Source of the DNA: Pholiota molesta
Taxonomy: Eukaryota; Basidiomycota; Agaricomycetes; Agaricales; Strophariaceae
Assembly: GCA_014925825.1 (NCBI GenBank)
Contig: JACGCK010000115.1
Coordinates: 86,858 to 150,857 of the forward strand
Length of the DNA stretch: 64,000 nucleotides
Direction: 5' to 3'
Part shown: positions 60,488 to 64,000 of the stretch, piece by piece
Numbering within the stretch: the stretch's first letter is position 1
Layout of the letters: each line of letters begins with the position of its first letter
Program-made: the position numbers and the translations under genes
The notes under the pieces: model-generated
Told to the model about the DNA's origin: nothing
The model's database searches: none
What the model saw: only the letters and a program-made list of their open reading frames with translations

Positions 60488-61820
60488 TTACAAGCTCTTC
60501 AGCCATATGTTGATCTCCTTGAGCGTATTGGTCCTGTCAGGCTCATGCCAAGCAAAAGCAATGTAATCGTGAACGCCATCCGGTGCTTCAAAAAAACGAA
60601 CTTGATCTCCCAAGTCTTTAGTCATACGTTCCTTGAGAGTGATGATCGTGTCGTAGAGAACCTCGACACTACCGGCGACAATGAATGTAGGAGGGAAGTT
60701 TTTGAAATTGACAACAAGATTCGGGTCCAGCGAGGCAGGAGATATATAAGGATTGGTTTCCAAGATTCCTGCGCCATGGGGCGCACTAATTGCTTCCTTT
60801 GCATAACGTGAATCGCCTTCATTGAGATTACCGAGGTAATCTATGTCGACGAATTTAGTGGCTGAGCCGTCAGCAAGGGACTGCGTTGTAGTTCCCATAT
60901 CAACCCATGGTGAGAGTAGAATAAGAGCGCCTGGAGGGCCAGGCAACTTGACCTCGGTGGAACCTTTGGTAATCAGTGAGATAGCGAGTCAAAGCATGTG
61001 CTAAATTTCCGCCCGCAGAGTCGCCAGAAATGATTATGTTCTCGGGAGCGAATCCAACCACATTGACGAGATAATTGTAGCCAGCAAGGGCATCGATAAG
61101 CTGGGTGGGGAATGGGTGGGCAGGTTCAAATGGTGGGCCTGAAGTGAGGCGATATTCGATGGAAAAGACGCGTTGGATGCTGTCAAACTCCTTCAGATAA
61201 CCCTTTGTGATATCCGCCGTCGGATCTTTAGGATGGGCTGAAAGACGAACGTAAGCCCCGCCATGGCATTGCAAGATGACTTTCTCCCCTGGCTGAGCAG
61301 GAGCAGCCGTTTCAATGTTGGAGCCCGTCTTGTGGATCCAATATCCAGGAATACGGATCGAAGAAACGTCCGCAACCTCTGCCCAGTGTTTGAGTTCTCC
61401 TGCAACCAGTTCGTTTACAGGTTCAACCCAGACGCCTCTAGCATCTGTGGAAATAGCAGTATAGTCCGGAATCGCGACAGGCCAACCGGCTCTATAAGTT
61501 CAATCCAGTTAAAACATAGTATGCGCAGCGAATACAATGGAAACATACTGGGTTGCCATACTCAAAATTGTTCGAAATGTGTTCACCATGAACGCTCGCT
61601 TTAAACTCCATGTTTTCACGGGACGCCATGACCTGTAATAGATTGTTAACTCCTCCATCCCTACACTTCCATCGGTGGCCAGGAAAGGTGTGAGATCACT
61701 CGACGCTCACCTTGGTATGTAAAGTACAAACCACAGCGGAAATCGAACCAAGACTAAGAACGTCAGCTGGAACATCCAATAAAATGTCTTCATAGGCTGT
61801 TTCCTGTAGGCGTACATCAT
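60488..61820 (-). pseudogene. Alpha/beta hydrolase (HSL-like esterase), frameshifted left copy
   Basis: It starts at MMYAYRKQPMKTFYWMFQLT (ATG 61818-61820 or the next codon), a short N-terminal membrane anchor. Exon 2 is SWRPVKTWSLKRAFMVNTFR, and exon 3 carries YTAISTDARGVWVEPVNEL. Catalytic motifs are QCHGGAYVRLS (oxyanion hole), SGDSAGGNLAHAL (nucleophile Ser) and DGVHDYIAFAWHEP (Asp/His region). Compared with the tandem copy at 62343, one extra T in the run at 60965-60967 shifts the frame just after RYLTDYQ, so the intact frame ends at about 60900 while the remaining 150 residues continue in another frame. Either a recent pseudogene or a sequencing error in a short homopolymer. No intron fits this gap. 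Confidence 0.8.
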
Positions 61821-62342
61821 GCTGGGGGAAGAAAGCAAATACCGAACGAGGCGCAACGCTAGCTTAAGAAGCAGAAGGTCGTTCCAACCATTCGGCCGTG
61901 CCAAATGCTTGGTACCCTGAGGGCGTTAGAGGGCGTTAGCCCAAGATTTTTACCAAAATTAATGGTCGAGGCATGGGACGAGGTCTTGAGGCCTTGAGGG
62001 CTGACACCTGTCAAATAGTTCATGGTATGTGAGGAAAAGTGAAGGAAGAGGTGTGAAGATGATGATGATAAGGACGCCGCATCGCGAGGTACGCGCAATT
62101 GAAATAGCGAGATGATCGTTCTTTGCTGGTTCTCTGTAAAGAAGGATCCCTTTTAACATCATCGTTTAAAATATATATTTCCACAATCATGTAGGCTAAA
62201 ATACTGAACGCTGAATGTCTTGAACCTTCACAGATGTGCTTCAAAACCAACTGTGCACATATAGATTTGGTATGGTACACATGCCCGCCTCCTAGGTACT
62301 GGAATATGAATGCGGTTTACCCACATTTTAGACAAGAAGTAT
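61821..62342. other. Spacer between tandem hydrolase copies
   Basis: This contains the promoter region of the left copy, with a GAGGGCGTTA word repeated near 61918-61940. No gene was seen. Confidence 0.45.
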
Positions 62343-63665
62343 CTACAATGTCTTTAGCCATTGATTGATCTCTTTCAACGTATTGGTCCTCTCGGGCTCG
62401 TGCCAAGTGAAGATAAGGTAGTCGTGAACGCCGTCTGGGGCTTCAAAGTACCTGACTTTGTCCCCCAAATCTTTCGCCATGCGCTCCTTGAGGGTAATAA
62501 TCGAGTCATAGAGGACCTCCGCACCACCTGCGACAATAAACGTAGGAGGAAACTTCTTGAAATCGACAACGAGGGCTGGATCGAGAGAGGCAGGAGAAAT
62601 ATAAGGATTGGTTTCCAAAATTCCCAATCCATGGGGCCCGCTGAACGCCGCCTTTGCATAACGTGCATCGCCTTGGGGATCACCGATGTAGTCTGAATCG
62701 CGGGACGTAGTGGCTGATCCATCAACGAGAGATTGTGTGGTGATTCCCATATCGATCCATGGCGAAAGCAGAATAAGGCCGCCTGGGGGGCTAAGCGTCT
62801 TCAGCTCAGTCGACCCTTGATACTCGGTGAGATAGCGAGTTAAGGCGTGTGCTAAATTTCCACCCGCAGAATCGCCAGACAGAAAAATGTTTTCAGGGGC
62901 GAATCCAACGACATTGACGAGATAATTGTAGCCAGCAAGGGCGTCGATAAGTTGAGTGGGGAATGGGTGGGCAGGTTTGAATGGCGGGCCTGAAGTCAAA
63001 CGGTATTCGAGGGAAAAGACACGTTGGATGCTGTCCAGTTCCTTCACATAACCCTTTGCAATATGTGCTGTCGGGTCTTTTGGGTGTGCTGATAGACGAA
63101 TGTAAGCACCGCCGTGGAATTGCAAGATGACTTTCTCCCCTGGCCGAGCAGGAGCACCCGTCTCGATCTTGGAACCCTTCTTATGAATCCAATAACCTGG
63201 GATACGAATCGAAGAGACATCCGCAATTTCCGCCCAAATTTTGAGGTCTCCTGTGACGAGCTCGTTTGCGGATTCAACCCAGACACCCCTGACACCGAGT
63301 CCTTTGCTAATGGCAGTATGGTCTGGCACGGGAATGGGCGGACCAGCTCTGTAGATTCAACGTCATTAAAGAGTAGTATTTCCAGAAACATAAGAGAAAC
63401 ATACTGAGCTGATATGTCCATCACTTTCCGGATTGTGTTCACCAGGACTGTTCGCTTCAAGCTCCAGGTCTTTCGGGGACGCGATGATCTGGCATAGTCT
63501 TTCAGCTTTTGCGCAACGACGCGACCCACCCTAGAGATGCAGACGAATCACCCACCTCGGGATATTGAGTGCGATCCATAGTGGAAATCGGACTATTGCC
63601 AGAGTGACAAGCTGCACTAGCCAGTACAATGACTTGATAGGCTGCTTCCTGTATGGGTATGCCAT
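62343..63665 (-). CDS. Membrane-anchored alpha/beta hydrolase (HSL-like esterase), intact right copy
   Basis: Three exons: MAYPYRKQPIKSLYWLVQLV from ATG 63663-63665 with a hydrophobic anchor; SSRPRKTWSLKRTVLVNTIR; and a long exon from AGPPIPVPDHTAISK to the stop at 62343. The catalytic set is LQFHGGAYIRLS, SGDSAGGNLAHALTRYL and EAPDGVHDYLIFTWHEPE, as in the alpha/beta-hydrolase-3 (hormone-sensitive-lipase) family; the substrate is probably a carboxylic ester. It is highly similar to the tandem gene at 60488-61820 with the same intron positions, so the pair arose by recent duplication. Intact, about 390 residues. Confidence 0.9.
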
Positions 63666-64000
63666 GATGGGGGAGGAAGAAAGGATCCTCTGAGTCGCGG
63701 TGTGAAATCATATACGGTTCTCTCGTGAATTTGAGATTGGTATAATCATATGGATGATCCAAGCATAGGAAAGTATAGCACCCGTGCCGAAACAGTTGGT
63801 ATCTGTGCAGTGTGTTATAGTTTTAGGCTATCTCAGGCTATCTCGCAGAAAAATCAACTGACACGTACACCTCTACTTCAACTTCGGGATAGAATCTATA
63901 AGAACGGGTGTAAGCATGAAAAACAGCAAACGATGCTGGGTGTAGCCAAGTTGAAGGTGTCCTGCCATGGGCATGGCCCCATTGATCGGACGGTCGCGTG
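63666..64000. other. Right-edge intergenic sequence
   Basis: This is the upstream region of the intact hydrolase. A GGCTATCTC word is repeated near 63831-63845. No gene was seen before the window ends. Confidence 0.45.

Overview
This window is nuclear DNA of a filamentous basidiomycete, most likely an Agaricomycete. Nearly every gene is cut by introns of about 50-70 nt with GT..AG borders. The gene set (secreted M35 metalloendopeptidase, CRH-type cell-wall transglycosylase, DUF6604 protein, stand-alone fluG-type glutamine synthetase) fits a mushroom-forming fungus. There is no bacterial operon structure, CRISPR array or rRNA, and I saw no convincing tRNA.

Layout. 1-3.2 kb (minus): N-terminal part of a large Num1/ApsA/Mcp5-like coiled-coil protein running off the left edge. 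4.1-6.6 kb (minus): a second coiled-coil protein of unknown role. 7.3-8.6 kb (plus): M35 protease. 9.0-13.4 kb: two distant paralogous orphan proteins on opposite strands around an Ala/Arg-rich coiled-coil gene. 13.8-17.9 kb (minus): a glutamine-synthetase-like gene broken by two 1,160-bp terminal-inverted-repeat elements, each in an exon and each flanked by its own 6-bp target duplication. 18.2-19.4 kb: epoxide hydrolase. 19.9-21.9 kb: YVH1/DUSP12 phosphatase. 22.7-23.3 kb: small Ser-rich protein. 24.3-25.0 kb: RPC19. 25-28.7 kb: gene-poor DNA with possible transposon debris. 28.7-31.9 kb: convergent CUE3/ASCC2-like and RPA3 genes. 32.1-33.6 kb: eight-exon orphan. 35.4-38.0 kb: intronless DUF6604 gene. 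38-42.8 kb: gene-poor. 42.8-45.6 kb: SH3-PX-BAR sorting nexin. 46.3-47.7 kb: aldo/keto reductase. 47.7-50.2 kb: gene-poor. 50.2-52.0 kb: CRH-like GH16 enzyme. 52.3-60.2 kb: very large UNC80-like gene. 60.5-63.7 kb: tandem membrane-anchored alpha/beta hydrolases, the left copy carrying a frameshift.

The genes are mostly independent housekeeping and secretory functions and do not form a metabolic cluster. The most striking structure is the pair of transposase-free elements at 13.9-16.5 kb. They have about 417-bp inverted termini, eight subterminal GCGCG-type motifs per terminus and a 6-bp target duplication. They sit in opposite orientation in one gene, so a read-through transcript could fold into a hairpin of more than 1 kb.

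Exon junctions were inferred by eye from GT..AG borders, reading-frame continuity and remembered family features. No database search was run, so family names rest on motif recognition.
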